Assembly: GCA_002381805.1 (NCBI GenBank)
Contig: DFXZ01000004.1
Coordinates: 744,001-808,000, forward strand
Direction of reading: 5' to 3'
DNA: 64,000 nt
From: Bdellovibrio sp. UBA4095
GTDB lineage: Bacteria; Bdellovibrionota; Bdellovibrionia; Bdellovibrionales; Bdellovibrionaceae
The notes under the pieces are model-generated. The model ran no database searches, was not told the DNA's origin, and was given only the letters and a program-made list of their open reading frames with translations. The position numbers and the translations under genes were made by a program. Positions 15,887 to 25,022 of the stretch are shown in pieces; within the stretch, counting starts at the first letter, position 1, and every line of letters begins with the position of its first letter.

Positions 15887-17404
15887 ATGAGCACACCACT
15901 TTTTCCGATCGAATATAAAGGCGATTTCATCAACGGGCGATTTACTGCCGTAACCAAAGGTGACGGAGAGTTTAAAGATATCAGTCCTTCTGATCTTAAT
16001 GATTTGGTAATGACTGTTCCTTTTAAGCATGAACATATTGATGAAGCCTGCGTGGCAGCTAAGAAAGCTTATCCTGCTTGGGCCCGCTTAGGAATGGAAG
16101 AGCGTAAAACTTATCTGCTGCGACTTAAAGAACTTTTCGATGTGCACTCCGAGCAAATGGCTCAGGTGATTTCACGAGACACAGGAAAGCCTTCTTGGGA
16201 GGCCATGACCGAAGCAAAGGCGCTCGGGGCAAAAATCGACATTACGCTAAACCAATCGCTCTCGCTCATTGCTGAAGAGCGAATTCCCAATGCGCTCCCA
16301 CAGGTGGAGGGTGTGATTCGCTATAGATCGCGGGGCGTGATGGCGGTGGTGGGTCCTTTCAATTTCCCTGCGCATCTTCCGAATGGGCACATCATTCCTG
16401 CGCTCATTGCTGGTAACACAATTGTATTTAAACCTTCAGAGCAGACTCCAGCGGTCGGCCAGTTTATGGCAGAGATTATTGAAAAGGCACAATTTCCGCC
16501 GGGCGTTTTCAACATGGTCCAAGGCGATGGTGCCGCCGGGGGCAGACTTGTCGCACACGAAAATGTTGATGGCATTCTATTTACCGGGTCTTATGAGGTT
16601 GGCTTGAAGATTAAACAAGAAACGCTAACACACTATTGGAAAATTCTTGCACTTGAAATGGGTGGCAAGAACGCAACGGTAGTGTGGGATGATGCTGACA
16701 TGGATAAGGCCGTTTACGAAAGCCTCGTAGGTGCTTACATGACTGCGGGTCAGCGTTGTTCTTGCACAAGCAGAATAATTTTGCATCCCAAGATCGCAGA
16801 AGAGTTCACTGAAAAATTCTATCAAGCAGCTAAAAAACTGAGTATCGGCCATTGGTCAGAGAACACTTTTATGGGTCCTTTGATAAACTCTTCGGCTGTT
16901 GAAAAGTACATCCGCTTTCAAGAAATTGCGAATCGGGAAAATTGCGAAAGCCTAATGCGAGGTAAGGCCCTGGATTTAAAGAACAAGGGTCACTATGTCA
17001 CGCCATCGATACATTTGGTAAAGAAGTTCGATCCAAACAGTGTTTATCAAAAGAGTGAAATTTTCGGACCTAATGTGGCTATCTACCAGTCTGATAATTT
17101 CGATGAGGCAATGAATATCGTAAATTCGACAGGCTATGGTCTTGTGATGGCGCTGTTTTCTAAAAATAAAGAGCTATACAATGAAGCTTTGTTGCAAGCC
17201 CGTGTAGGCTTATTAAATTGGAATCGCACCACAAACGGATCAAGCTCTCGATTGCCTTTTGGCGGCATGGGAAAGTCTGGTAATGATCGTCCTTCGGCTC
17301 ATTTTGCCATTCAGTATTGTACGGTGCCATTAGCAAGTCTTGAAGATCCTACTCAATTTGATCCGACGAAAATTTTGCCGGGCATGAACTTGGAAATGAA
17401 GTGA
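15887..17404 (+). CDS. astD: N-succinylglutamate 5-semialdehyde dehydrogenase
   Basis: 505 residues with GAGGAAAT before the ATG. Aldehyde dehydrogenase superfamily: GPFNFPAHLPNGH (NAD-binding entry), LFTGSYEVG, the general base Glu in LEMGGKNA (about 257) and the nucleophile Cys in GQRCSCTSR (about 290), then SEIFGPNVAIY and NRTTNGSSSRLPFGGMGKSGN. The last motif is characteristic of AstD. It oxidises N-succinylglutamate semialdehyde with NAD. Two nt after astA, and its stop overlaps the mltG start as TGATG. Confidence 0.92.
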   Translation: MSTPLFPIEYKGDFINGRFTAVTKGDGEFKDISPSDLNDLVMTVPFKHEHIDEACVAAKKAYPAWARLGMEERKTYLLRLKELFDVHSEQMAQVISRDTGKPSWEAMTEAKALGAKIDITLNQSLSLIAEERIPNALPQVEGVIRYRSRGVMAVVGPFNFPAHLPNGHIIPALIAGNTIVFKPSEQTPAVGQFMAEIIEKAQFPPGVFNMVQGDGAAGGRLVAHENVDGILFTGSYEVGLKIKQETLTHYWKILALEMGGKNATVVWDDADMDKAVYESLVGAYMTAGQRCSCTSRIILHPKIAEEFTEKFYQAAKKLSIGHWSENTFMGPLINSSAVEKYIRFQEIANRENCESLMRGKALDLKNKGHYVTPSIHLVKKFDPNSVYQKSEIFGPNVAIYQSDNFDEAMNIVNSTGYGLVMALFSKNKELYNEALLQARVGLLNWNRTTNGSSSRLPFGGMGKSGNDRPSAHFAIQYCTVPLASLEDPTQFDPTKILPGMNLEMK

Positions 17405-18483
17405 TGAAAAAGTTAGTTCTGATCGTTATCTCAGCAATCGTCGCACTGGCATTAGCCGCTGGTGCGGTTACTGCTGTACTTGCTTGGCAATTTCTGAAGT
17501 CGTCACCGAGTGATGATGAGACTGAAATTGTATATGAAGTTCGACCAGGTATGGGTTTCAACCTAGTGGCCAACGAACTTCAGGAAAAAGGCCTTATTAA
17601 AGATGCTGCACTTTTTAAGTTCTTTGTCAGATTTGGCGGGCAGGGGGGGAATCTTAAGGTCGGAGAATATCTTTTGCGCCCCAATATGACTCCGTCGGAA
17701 GTCTTGAACACAATTACCTCCGGGAAAAGTATTGCCCGCAGTTTTACGATAAGCGAAGGCCTTAGTACTTATGAAATTGCTGCGCTTATTGAAAGAAACG
17801 GATTTGGGACTTCTGCGGAGTTTATGAGGCTGGTACGGGACCCTGTCTTCGTGCAGAGTTTGCTTGGCGAAGAACGGGAGAGTTTAGAAGGCTATCTTTT
17901 TCCCGAGACGTACATGGTGACCAAATACACTGACTTGAAAACACTAGTGACTACGATGGTGAAACGCTTTCTGGCGGTCTACTCAGAGTTAGAGAATCAG
18001 AATCAATACGTCGGTTTGACAAGGCATCGATTGGTCACTTTGGCTAGCATCATAGAAAAAGAAACTGGCGCACCAGAAGAAAGACCGTTGATATCGTCAG
18101 TTTTTCACAATCGTTTGGCGCGTGGAATGCGATTGCAGACTGATCCGACTGTAATTTATGGAAAAGCAGAGAGTCTGGGACGCATTGTGATCAGTATTAC
18201 TCGAAAAGATCTGCAGACTCCTACGCGGTACAATACTTACTTGATTCCGGGCCTTCCACCAGGGCCGATAGCGAACCCGGGTAAAGAAGCCTTACATGCA
18301 GCAATGAGACCGCAATCCAGCAGATATCTTTTCTTCGTCAGTCAGAACGATGGAACCCATGTGTTTACTGAAAACTACCAGGACCACTCAAGAGCAGTCC
18401 GCAAATACCAGCTCGATGCAAAAGCTCGGAAGGGAAAGTCATGGCGGGATTTGAATAAACGAAATTCTGGAAGCAATCGTTAA
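17404..18483 (+). CDS. mltG: Endolytic murein transglycosylase MltG (YceG family)
   Basis: 359 residues from the ATG at 17404 (a GTG one codon earlier also exists). There is an N-terminal membrane anchor (about 4-26), a LysM-like region (about 40-95), then the YceG domain with FPETYMV, the catalytic Glu in LASIIEKETG (about 218) and VFHNRLARGMRLQTDPTVIYG. It cuts nascent glycan strands at the inner membrane and sets glycan chain length. The TGATG overlap with astD implies coupled translation. The 3' end overlaps the convergent downstream gene by 4 nt. Confidence 0.93.
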   Translation: MKKLVLIVISAIVALALAAGAVTAVLAWQFLKSSPSDDETEIVYEVRPGMGFNLVANELQEKGLIKDAALFKFFVRFGGQGGNLKVGEYLLRPNMTPSEVLNTITSGKSIARSFTISEGLSTYEIAALIERNGFGTSAEFMRLVRDPVFVQSLLGEERESLEGYLFPETYMVTKYTDLKTLVTTMVKRFLAVYSELENQNQYVGLTRHRLVTLASIIEKETGAPEERPLISSVFHNRLARGMRLQTDPTVIYGKAESLGRIVISITRKDLQTPTRYNTYLIPGLPPGPIANPGKEALHAAMRPQSSRYLFFVSQNDGTHVFTENYQDHSRAVRKYQLDAKARKGKSWRDLNKRNSGSNR

Positions 18484-18974
18484 TTGATTTCACCGAGGCT
18501 TTCTTGTGATTGTGCTCGGTCGAAACTTTTAGTCTGCTCGTTAAACTTAAAGATATTAAGTCGTGGTACCATCTGATCGTCATACGTGGGCGCGACAATT
18601 TCCTGGATTCCGTCTTTGTCGAGATCGGCTAGAGCTAGATTGGTTGCGCTCCCCTTTAGTGAAACAAATCCATCCCGAGCTTCGAAGAGGGGAAGTCTGG
18701 TTAACAGAACGCTGCCAGAAGGACTCACCTCGTAGACCTCAACACTCAGTTTGTCGGTACTTTTGATTTTAAGCACTGAAACCTCGGGGCCTTCGGGAGT
18801 TATTCGACCATTAACTTTCCCTAAGATTTCTCGGTCTTCTTTTACAAAGGATTCTTTGACCTTAGAGCGCAGACTGGGAACGACGGCTATGGTCGTTAGG
18901 ATCATGGCGACAACCGCTAAAATTCCGATAAAGAGCACTTCTTTTTTCTTAAATGTCGAGTCTGCTGTCGTCAT
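18480..18974 (-). CDS. Single-span membrane protein with one FG-GAP-like repeat
   Basis: 164 residues from the ATG at 18974 (a TTG two codons upstream is an alternative). A membrane helix lies at about 12-33. The C-terminal part contains LALADLDKDGIQEIVAPTYDD, the calcium-binding-like FG-GAP/VCBS pattern, suggesting a fragment of a beta-propeller or a small binding domain facing the periplasm. No full family is recognised. It is convergent with mltG, overlapping by 4 nt, and divergent from the aspartokinase gene, so the 80 nt up to 19054 must hold both promoters. Confidence 0.75.
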   Translation of the reverse strand: MTTADSTFKKKEVLFIGILAVVAMILTTIAVVPSLRSKVKESFVKEDREILGKVNGRITPEGPEVSVLKIKSTDKLSVEVYEVSPSGSVLLTRLPLFEARDGFVSLKGSATNLALADLDKDGIQEIVAPTYDDQMVPRLNIFKFNEQTKSFDRAQSQESLGEIN

Positions 18975-19054
18975 ATTCAAATTCTGCCATAAAATTCGTT
19001 GAATGAAAAACCCGAAAAGATTTAAGATTCATGAAAACTCAAAGAGGAGCCTGC

Positions 19055-20437
19055 GTGGGAAATCTGGTCGTTTCAAAGTTTGGTGGAACATCAATGGGAG
19101 ATGCCCAGTGCATGCTTCGAAGTGCTGAAGTTGCATTAAAACAAGGGTCCAGCCTGGTAGTGGTTTCTGCAACCTCGGGCACAACAAATGATCTGATCTC
19201 TCTTGGTAAAACCGCAGAGAAACAAACCTCCTGGGCAGAGATCGAAGCCATACTTACAAAGATTGTCGATAAGCACCGTAAGATCGCTTCGGATCTAGTG
19301 GTTTCTAAAGAAGCCCAAATGACATTAAATGTTCTTTTCGAAGAAATGCAGTCACTTGCAAAGGGAGTACATCTTTTAAAAGATTGCTCCATGAAGGCTA
19401 TGGATACTTTGGTTAGTTTAGGCGAGCGCATGTCATCAGTCCTCTTTACCGAGGCGATGGAGGCAGTTCTTAAGAACAATGGTTTACAAAAGAGAGCACG
19501 GTTGTTCGATGTAAGAACAGTTCTAAGGACTGATGATCAGTGCGGTAAGGCTCGACCTCTAAGAGACGAGGTGGCTCGTCTTTGTGCCAAGAACTTATCT
19601 CCGCTAATGGAAAAAGAGGTCGTCGTTACGCAAGGGTTTATTGGAATGACCGAAGATGGAATCACCACGACACTGGGACGTGGTGGAAGCGACTATTCAG
19701 CGGCCATTCTGGCAGAGGGCGTTCAGGCTCAGACTCTGGAAATCTGGACAGATGTTGCTGGAATTGCCACGACCGATCCACGTTTATGCCCAAAGGCTCA
19801 ACCGATCAAAGAAATTTCCTTCAAAGAAGCTTCGGAGCTTGCAACTTTCGGGGCGAAGGTGCTTCATCCAGCGACCCTACTTCCTGCAATCCGGAAGAAT
19901 ATACCTGTTTTTGTGGGCTCTAGTTTTGATCGTGAAGCCAAAGGTACTTGGATTCGCAAAGATGTGGAAGAGCATCCTTTGATCCGAGCTATGGCTATTC
20001 GCAAAAAGCAGGTTTTGGTCACTCTGTCGACACCTGAGATGTTGCATGCGCATGGTTTTTTATATCAAGTATTCAAAATTTTTAATGATCACAAAGTGAG
20101 TATTGATGCGATTACGACTTCGGAAATCTCCGTAAGCGTGACCTTGGATGATTCGACTCTGCTAAATAAGAAATTAATAGCGGATCTATCTCAGATTGCC
20201 GAAGTTCAAGTTGAAGACAACCTTTCGTTGATCTCTTTAATCGGAAACAACATCAATCACACTTCGGGACTAGGAAAGAAAATTTTTGATCAGATTCCTG
20301 ATATTAATGTTCGAATGATTTGCTTAGGGGCCAGCAAGCATAATTTCTGTTTCTTGGTCAATGAAGAGCAAGGCGTAGACGCAGTTCAAAGGCTGCACAA
20401 ATATTTTGTCGAGGCGGGAGTTGAGGAACTAGCATGA
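19055..20437 (+). CDS. lysC: Aspartokinase (LysC type)
   Basis: 460 residues from a GTG at 19055, chosen because AGAGGAG lies six bases before it and it places the start just before VVSKFGGTSMG, as in the family. An ATG at 19031 lacks such a site. It phosphorylates aspartate at the head of the lysine, methionine, threonine and diaminopimelate pathway. TLGRGGSDYSA and TFGAKVLHPATLLPA mark the kinase domain (1-290). Two ACT-type regulatory segments follow (about 310-455), as in the lysine-inhibited enzyme. The stop overlaps the next start as ATGA. Confidence 0.92.
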   Translation: MGNLVVSKFGGTSMGDAQCMLRSAEVALKQGSSLVVVSATSGTTNDLISLGKTAEKQTSWAEIEAILTKIVDKHRKIASDLVVSKEAQMTLNVLFEEMQSLAKGVHLLKDCSMKAMDTLVSLGERMSSVLFTEAMEAVLKNNGLQKRARLFDVRTVLRTDDQCGKARPLRDEVARLCAKNLSPLMEKEVVVTQGFIGMTEDGITTTLGRGGSDYSAAILAEGVQAQTLEIWTDVAGIATTDPRLCPKAQPIKEISFKEASELATFGAKVLHPATLLPAIRKNIPVFVGSSFDREAKGTWIRKDVEEHPLIRAMAIRKKQVLVTLSTPEMLHAHGFLYQVFKIFNDHKVSIDAITTSEISVSVTLDDSTLLNKKLIADLSQIAEVQVEDNLSLISLIGNNINHTSGLGKKIFDQIPDINVRMICLGASKHNFCFLVNEEQGVDAVQRLHKYFVEAGVEELA

Positions 20438-21030
20438 GGTCCGCTGAATTCTATCAGCTTCTTGAATCGCGCAAATCAATTCGCAAGTACAAGCCGGATG
20501 CAGTTCCCCCAGAAGTTCTTGAGCGAATCCTAATGGCCGGAATGCAAGCTCCCTCTGGCAAGAATCGTCAAAACTGGCGATTCTTTGTGGTCACCGGCGC
20601 CAAGCGGGATGAGTATTTGAAGTACTCGCAAAAATCATGGTTGGGAATTAAAGACGTACTGGCGAAAAAGCTAAAGCCCTCGCTCTATCAATTTACTGAA
20701 AGATTCTTTTACACTCTTGGGGATGCACCAGTAATTATCTTTGCGTATTCTCACAACGATAACGAAGAAAGATATCACACCAGCATAGGTTCAGTTTATA
20801 TGGCTGTAGAAAATATGAACCTAGCTTGTTTGGTGGAGGGACTGGGCTGTTGTACGATGGGTGCGCCTCTGGAAATCAAAAGTGAAGTCGACAAGTTTCT
20901 TGGGATTGATCAGCTTGAAGAATACAAAAAGGGCGAGCTCGAACTGCTCTGTGCATTGGTGTGTGGATACCCTGATCACAGCCCTCCCAAGGCGCCACGA
21001 CAGTTAGACGGCCGGGTCACTTGGCTCTAG
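20434..21030 (+). CDS. Nitroreductase-family FMN oxidoreductase
   Basis: 198 residues. ESRKSIRKYKPDAVPPE and MAGMQAPSGKNRQNWRFFVVTG at the N-terminus are the FMN-contact motifs of the nitroreductase family. GSVYMAVENMNLACLVEGLGCC lies mid-protein and a GYPDHSPP motif lies near the end. These enzymes reduce quinones, nitro groups or enones using NAD(P)H; the substrate cannot be read from the sequence. Translational overlap with lysC (ATGA) suggests co-expression, though no pathway link is obvious. Confidence 0.88.
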   Translation: MRSAEFYQLLESRKSIRKYKPDAVPPEVLERILMAGMQAPSGKNRQNWRFFVVTGAKRDEYLKYSQKSWLGIKDVLAKKLKPSLYQFTERFFYTLGDAPVIIFAYSHNDNEERYHTSIGSVYMAVENMNLACLVEGLGCCTMGAPLEIKSEVDKFLGIDQLEEYKKGELELLCALVCGYPDHSPPKAPRQLDGRVTWL

Positions 21031-21162
21031 CAAGAAAAAGGTACCAGGTTGTTTTTTTCAGATCGAATAGGTTCGTTATGAAGCTGTAAATCCTCGAATT
21101 AAGGTCATTATTTTAAAACAAACATACCTTTTTAATGACAATTTTGTTATATCCGTCGGCTT

Positions 21163-22176
21163 ATGAATCCAGTAGAAGCTCTTAAATCGAATCCCTTTGT
21201 CCTCGCCCCTATGGCAGGCATTACGGATCACGCTTTTCGCACTTTCATGAAAAAACTTGATACCAGTGTCGTCGTCACCGAGCTCGTCAGTGCCAACGGT
21301 ATTGAATATAAATCAGAGCGGACCATGAAACTGATGAGTTACGATGAGTCACAGAGACCTATCGGAGTTCAGCTTTTTGGTGAAGAGCCCGAAGTTATCG
21401 CCCGCGCAGCACAGGTTGCTGAGTCTGAGGGTTGTGATTTTATTGATTTGAATTTTGGTTGCCCAGTTCCCAAAGTAGTTAAAAAAGGTGCCGGCTCTGC
21501 GATGCTGAAAGATCCGATGGCTTTGCAGAAAGTCTTAGCAACCGTGAAGTCGGCAATCAAAATTCCTCTGACCATTAAAATTCGTACTGGCTGGGATGCC
21601 AATTCGCGAAATGCAATTGAGGTGTGTAACATTGCGTACAATGAAGGGATTTCGTGGGTCGCTATTCACGGACGAACTCGAGCGCAAGGATACTCGGGTC
21701 TGGCGGATTGGGATTTTATTACAGAGGTTAAAGCAAATACGAAGGTTCCTATTCTTGGTAACGGCGATATCCTGACGCCTCGACAGGCTAACTTGCGTCT
21801 TGCGCAATCTGGTTGTGACGGAATTATGATCGGTCGTGGCTGCTTAAAAAATCCCTATATTTTCATGGATGCACTTTCTATGTGGAGAGGCGAAAGCATG
21901 AAGCAAGTTCAGCGGGATTATGCCAGCCTCTTTAATAGTCTTAAGGAAGAGATCGTTGCGCATTGTGATGCGCACATCACGGGAATACAGTTGAGAAAGT
22001 TTGCAGCTTGGTTCTCAACAGGTTATCCTGGTGCCTCCCAATTTCGGAAGAATCTATTCCAGTCCAAAAGCAATGAAGAAATCATGGCCTTGGCAACGGA
22101 GTTTTTCGCCACCCTAGGTAGCTTGGACCAAGAGGATACAAGTAACGAGGAGTTTTTAATGGGAGGACACGGTTAA
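21163..22176 (+). CDS. dusB: tRNA-dihydrouridine synthase (DusB type)
   Basis: 337 residues. FMN enzyme reducing specific uridines of tRNA. Motifs in order: APMAGITDHAFR, then NFGCPVPKVVKKGAGSAML with the catalytic Cys, IKIRTGWD, AIHGRTRAQGYSG, GNGDI and IMIGRGCLKNPYIF. The C-terminal helical tRNA-binding region is present. The preceding 132 nt contain no gene. The stop codon lies inside a perfect inverted repeat, CACGGTT-A-AACCGTG (22168-22182), with no T-run after it. Confidence 0.93.
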   Translation: MNPVEALKSNPFVLAPMAGITDHAFRTFMKKLDTSVVVTELVSANGIEYKSERTMKLMSYDESQRPIGVQLFGEEPEVIARAAQVAESEGCDFIDLNFGCPVPKVVKKGAGSAMLKDPMALQKVLATVKSAIKIPLTIKIRTGWDANSRNAIEVCNIAYNEGISWVAIHGRTRAQGYSGLADWDFITEVKANTKVPILGNGDILTPRQANLRLAQSGCDGIMIGRGCLKNPYIFMDALSMWRGESMKQVQRDYASLFNSLKEEIVAHCDAHITGIQLRKFAAWFSTGYPGASQFRKNLFQSKSNEEIMALATEFFATLGSLDQEDTSNEEFLMGGHG

Positions 22177-22281
22177 ACCGTGAACCTAACAAGATCCTGT
22201 ATGGCTCTTGGTAATATTTTTGATTTAATTAGTTTTAGTTTTTTGAAATTTTAAAGTGAATGCACTTAATGAAGGGTAAAT

Positions 22282-24099
22282 ATGATTCAAGATCCGAAGA
22301 AAATTAGAAACATTGCTATCATCGCGCACGTCGACCACGGAAAGACGACCCTGGTTGATCATTTGATCAAACAAGCAGGAACTTTCCGTGAAAACGAGCA
22401 GGTCGAAGAGCGCCTCATGGATTCCATGGATCTTGAGAGAGAGCGTGGCATCACGATCGCTGCCAAGAACGCATCTTTCATGTACAAAGATATTAAAGTA
22501 AATATCGTAGATACACCGGGACATAGCGACTTCGGTGGTGAGGTTGAGCGTATCTTGAACATGGTCGATGGTTGTATCTTACTTTGTGATGCTTCCGAAG
22601 GTCCATTGCCACAAACTCGCTTCGTCTTGAAGAAAGCTCTTGAGGGAAATAAAAAGGTCATCGTTTGTATCAATAAGATTGACCGTTCTGATGCGCGAAT
22701 CCAAGAAGTGCATAACGAACTTTTTGATCTTTTCATCGACCTTGATGCGACAGAGGAGCAATGTGATTTCCATACTATCTATGCAATTGCACGTGAAGGT
22801 ATGGCGACGTTGGATCCCAACGTAAAAACAAATTCATTGGAAGTTCTTTACGATGCGATCGTGAATCTTGTGCCACCACCAGAAATCGTAGAAGACCATC
22901 CACTTCAGGTTATGGTTTCCAATATTTCGTACAATGATTACGTGGGCCGTCTGGCGATTGGTCGTATGAAGGCGGGAACTATCAAAGTTGGTGATGATGT
23001 TCTGTGTGTTCAAGATAATGCTCAGAAAAAAGTGAAGGTATCAGCCCTTTTCCAATACAAAGTGAACTCTCAGGTGGCCGCTCAAGAAGTGGGCGCTGGA
23101 GACATCGTTGTAATTGCTGGTATGGAAGATTTCACAATCGGTGACACCATCACGTCTGCAACTGATCCGCGTCCTCTTCCGCGTATACGCGTAGAAGAAC
23201 CAACTGTCGGAATGGTGTTCTCGGTGAACAACGGACCATTTGCAGGACTTGACGGCAAGAACGTAACGTCTCGTAAGATTCTTGAGCGTCTTGAGCGCGA
23301 ACTTCTTTACAACGTGGCGATTCGAGTTGAAAAAACTGATAATACAGACGCCTTTAAGGTTATTGGTCGCGGTGAGCTTCAGCTGGGCGTTTTGATCGAA
23401 CAAATGCGTCGAGAGAACTTCGAATTGTTGGTTTCTAAGCCAACAGTTGTCTTTAAAGAAGAAGACGGCAAACGACTTGAGCCAATGGAACATGCAGTTA
23501 TCGATATCGAAGATTCATTCGTTGGCGCGGTGACTGAAAAGTTGGGTAAGCGTAAAGGGGTGATGACAAACATGGTTCAAAAGGGATCTGGTCGTACTCG
23601 CCTTGAGTTCCGTATCCCTTCTAGAGGTTTGATCGGGTACCGTTCTACTTTCTTGACGGACACTCGCGGTACTGGACTTTTGAACACTCAGTTTGATGGC
23701 TGGGATACTTATCGTGGAGAAATCGAACATCGTATGAACGGTGCCATGATTTCTGACCGTAAAGGTATGGCAACTGCTTACGCAATTTGGAATTTGCAAG
23801 AGCGTGGAATCATGATGGTTGATCATGGTGACGAAGTGTACGAAGGTATGATTGTGGGTGAGCACGCTAAGGACAATGATCTTGAAGTGAACATCTGCAG
23901 AGAGAAAAAATTGACCAACGTACGTGCCTCCGGTAGTGATGAAGCTATACGCTTAGTTCCAGTGAAGAAAATGACATTGGAAGCGGCTATGGAATGGATT
24001 AAAGAGTCCGAACTAATCGAAGTGACTCCTAAGAACATCCGTCTTCGCTTGCGTGAACTAGACCCACATAAGAGAGCGAGAGCTTCGAAGGAATCATGA
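22282..24099 (+). CDS. typA: Ribosome-associated GTPase TypA/BipA
   Basis: 605 residues, full length. The translation-factor GTPase motifs are AHVDHGKT (G1), RGITIAAKN (G2), DTPGHSD (G3) and NKIDR (G4). EF-G-like domains and the BipA C-terminal domain follow (SRGLIGYRSTFLTDTRGTG). It acts on ribosome assembly and stress adaptation. A long AT-rich leader (22177-22281) precedes it. Its stop overlaps the next gene's ATG as ATGA, which is unusual since typA is generally monocistronic or grouped with other genes. Confidence 0.96.
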   Translation: MIQDPKKIRNIAIIAHVDHGKTTLVDHLIKQAGTFRENEQVEERLMDSMDLERERGITIAAKNASFMYKDIKVNIVDTPGHSDFGGEVERILNMVDGCILLCDASEGPLPQTRFVLKKALEGNKKVIVCINKIDRSDARIQEVHNELFDLFIDLDATEEQCDFHTIYAIAREGMATLDPNVKTNSLEVLYDAIVNLVPPPEIVEDHPLQVMVSNISYNDYVGRLAIGRMKAGTIKVGDDVLCVQDNAQKKVKVSALFQYKVNSQVAAQEVGAGDIVVIAGMEDFTIGDTITSATDPRPLPRIRVEEPTVGMVFSVNNGPFAGLDGKNVTSRKILERLERELLYNVAIRVEKTDNTDAFKVIGRGELQLGVLIEQMRRENFELLVSKPTVVFKEEDGKRLEPMEHAVIDIEDSFVGAVTEKLGKRKGVMTNMVQKGSGRTRLEFRIPSRGLIGYRSTFLTDTRGTGLLNTQFDGWDTYRGEIEHRMNGAMISDRKGMATAYAIWNLQERGIMMVDHGDEVYEGMIVGEHAKDNDLEVNICREKKLTNVRASGSDEAIRLVPVKKMTLEAAMEWIKESELIEVTPKNIRLRLRELDPHKRARASKES

Positions 24100-25022
24100 T
24101 AAACAATGTCGCCATTGAGATTAAGGATCTGACTAAAAAATACGACGATAAAGTCGTTGTCGATAGGCTGAATCTGGAAATCTTCAAGGGCGAATGTTTT
24201 GGCTTGCTGGGTCCTAATGGAGCTGGCAAGTCGACGACCATGAAAATGATGTATTGCTCGGCCCTTCTTACAAGTGGCGAGCTCTACGTTCTGGGCCTCA
24301 ATGTTAAAAAAAATTATCGTGAAATTAAATCTCGTATCGGAGTCGTCCCACAAGAGGACGGCTTAGATCCTGACTTCACTGTTTTAGAAAACCTCCTCGT
24401 TTACTCAAGTTATCATAATATTCCAAAGTCCGAAGCGGACCTTCGTGCGCAGGCCTTGTTGCGACTTATGAAGCTCGAAGAATATCAGGATCGCTCTGTT
24501 GAAACCTTAAGTGGTGGAATGAAAAGACGTCTTGCCATCGCAAGAGGGCTTATAAATTCGCCGGAAGTTGTCTTTATGGACGAGCCGACGACCGGGCTGG
24601 ATCCACAGGCCCGTCTTTGGATTTGGGACTTCTTTCGACATTTGAAATCTGAAAACAACACCTTGGTTCTGACCACTCATTATATGGAAGAGGCGGAGCA
24701 GATGTGTGACCGGGTCGCGATTATCGATCAGGGAAAAATCTTAACGGTCGGAAAGCCGCAAGATTTGATAAAGGAACTTATTGGTAAAGAAGTTGTCGAG
24801 TTCAGCACAAACCCCGTCGATTTGAACTATTATCTGGGCAGGTTGCGGGCTGAGGGCTTTGCTTATCAGGTGATCAAGGACACAGTCTCTGTTTTGGTCA
24901 AAGAAAACCAAGAGGGACGTCGGGTTATCGATCTTATTGCGAGTGATAAAATCTTTATTCGTAAACCTACGCTTAATGATGTGTTTCTAAAATTAGCTGG
25001 TCATCAGCTTAGGGATGAGTGA
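24096..25022 (+). CDS. ABC transporter ATP-binding protein (NodI/DrrA-like)
   Basis: 308 residues. Walker A GPNGAGKST, Q-loop PQEDGLD, signature LSGGMKRRL, Walker B VVFMDEPTTGLD and the H-loop LTTHYMEEAE are all intact. The C-terminal 80 residues resemble the extension found in ATPases that pair with ABC-2 permeases. The ATPase and the next gene form an exporter. Substrate is unknown; family members export drugs, lipo-oligosaccharides or lipids. It is translationally coupled to typA upstream and to the permease downstream (TGATG). Confidence 0.92.
   Translation: MINNVAIEIKDLTKKYDDKVVVDRLNLEIFKGECFGLLGPNGAGKSTTMKMMYCSALLTSGELYVLGLNVKKNYREIKSRIGVVPQEDGLDPDFTVLENLLVYSSYHNIPKSEADLRAQALLRLMKLEEYQDRSVETLSGGMKRRLAIARGLINSPEVVFMDEPTTGLDPQARLWIWDFFRHLKSENNTLVLTTHYMEEAEQMCDRVAIIDQGKILTVGKPQDLIKELIGKEVVEFSTNPVDLNYYLGRLRAEGFAYQVIKDTVSVLVKENQEGRRVIDLIASDKIFIRKPTLNDVFLKLAGHQLRDE

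Noticed and set aside
19031..19054. ATG at 19031 as the aspartokinase start
   Set aside because: The GTG at 19055 has AGAGGAG at proper spacing and gives the family-typical N-terminus.
22168..22182. Perfect palindrome CACGGTT-A-AACCGTG at the dusB stop as a terminator
   Set aside because: Arms are only 7 bp and no T-run follows; half of it is coding for the last residues of DusB.
23041..23493. 150-codon open frame on the minus strand inside typA
   Set aside because: Shadow of a highly conserved gene, with no start signal.
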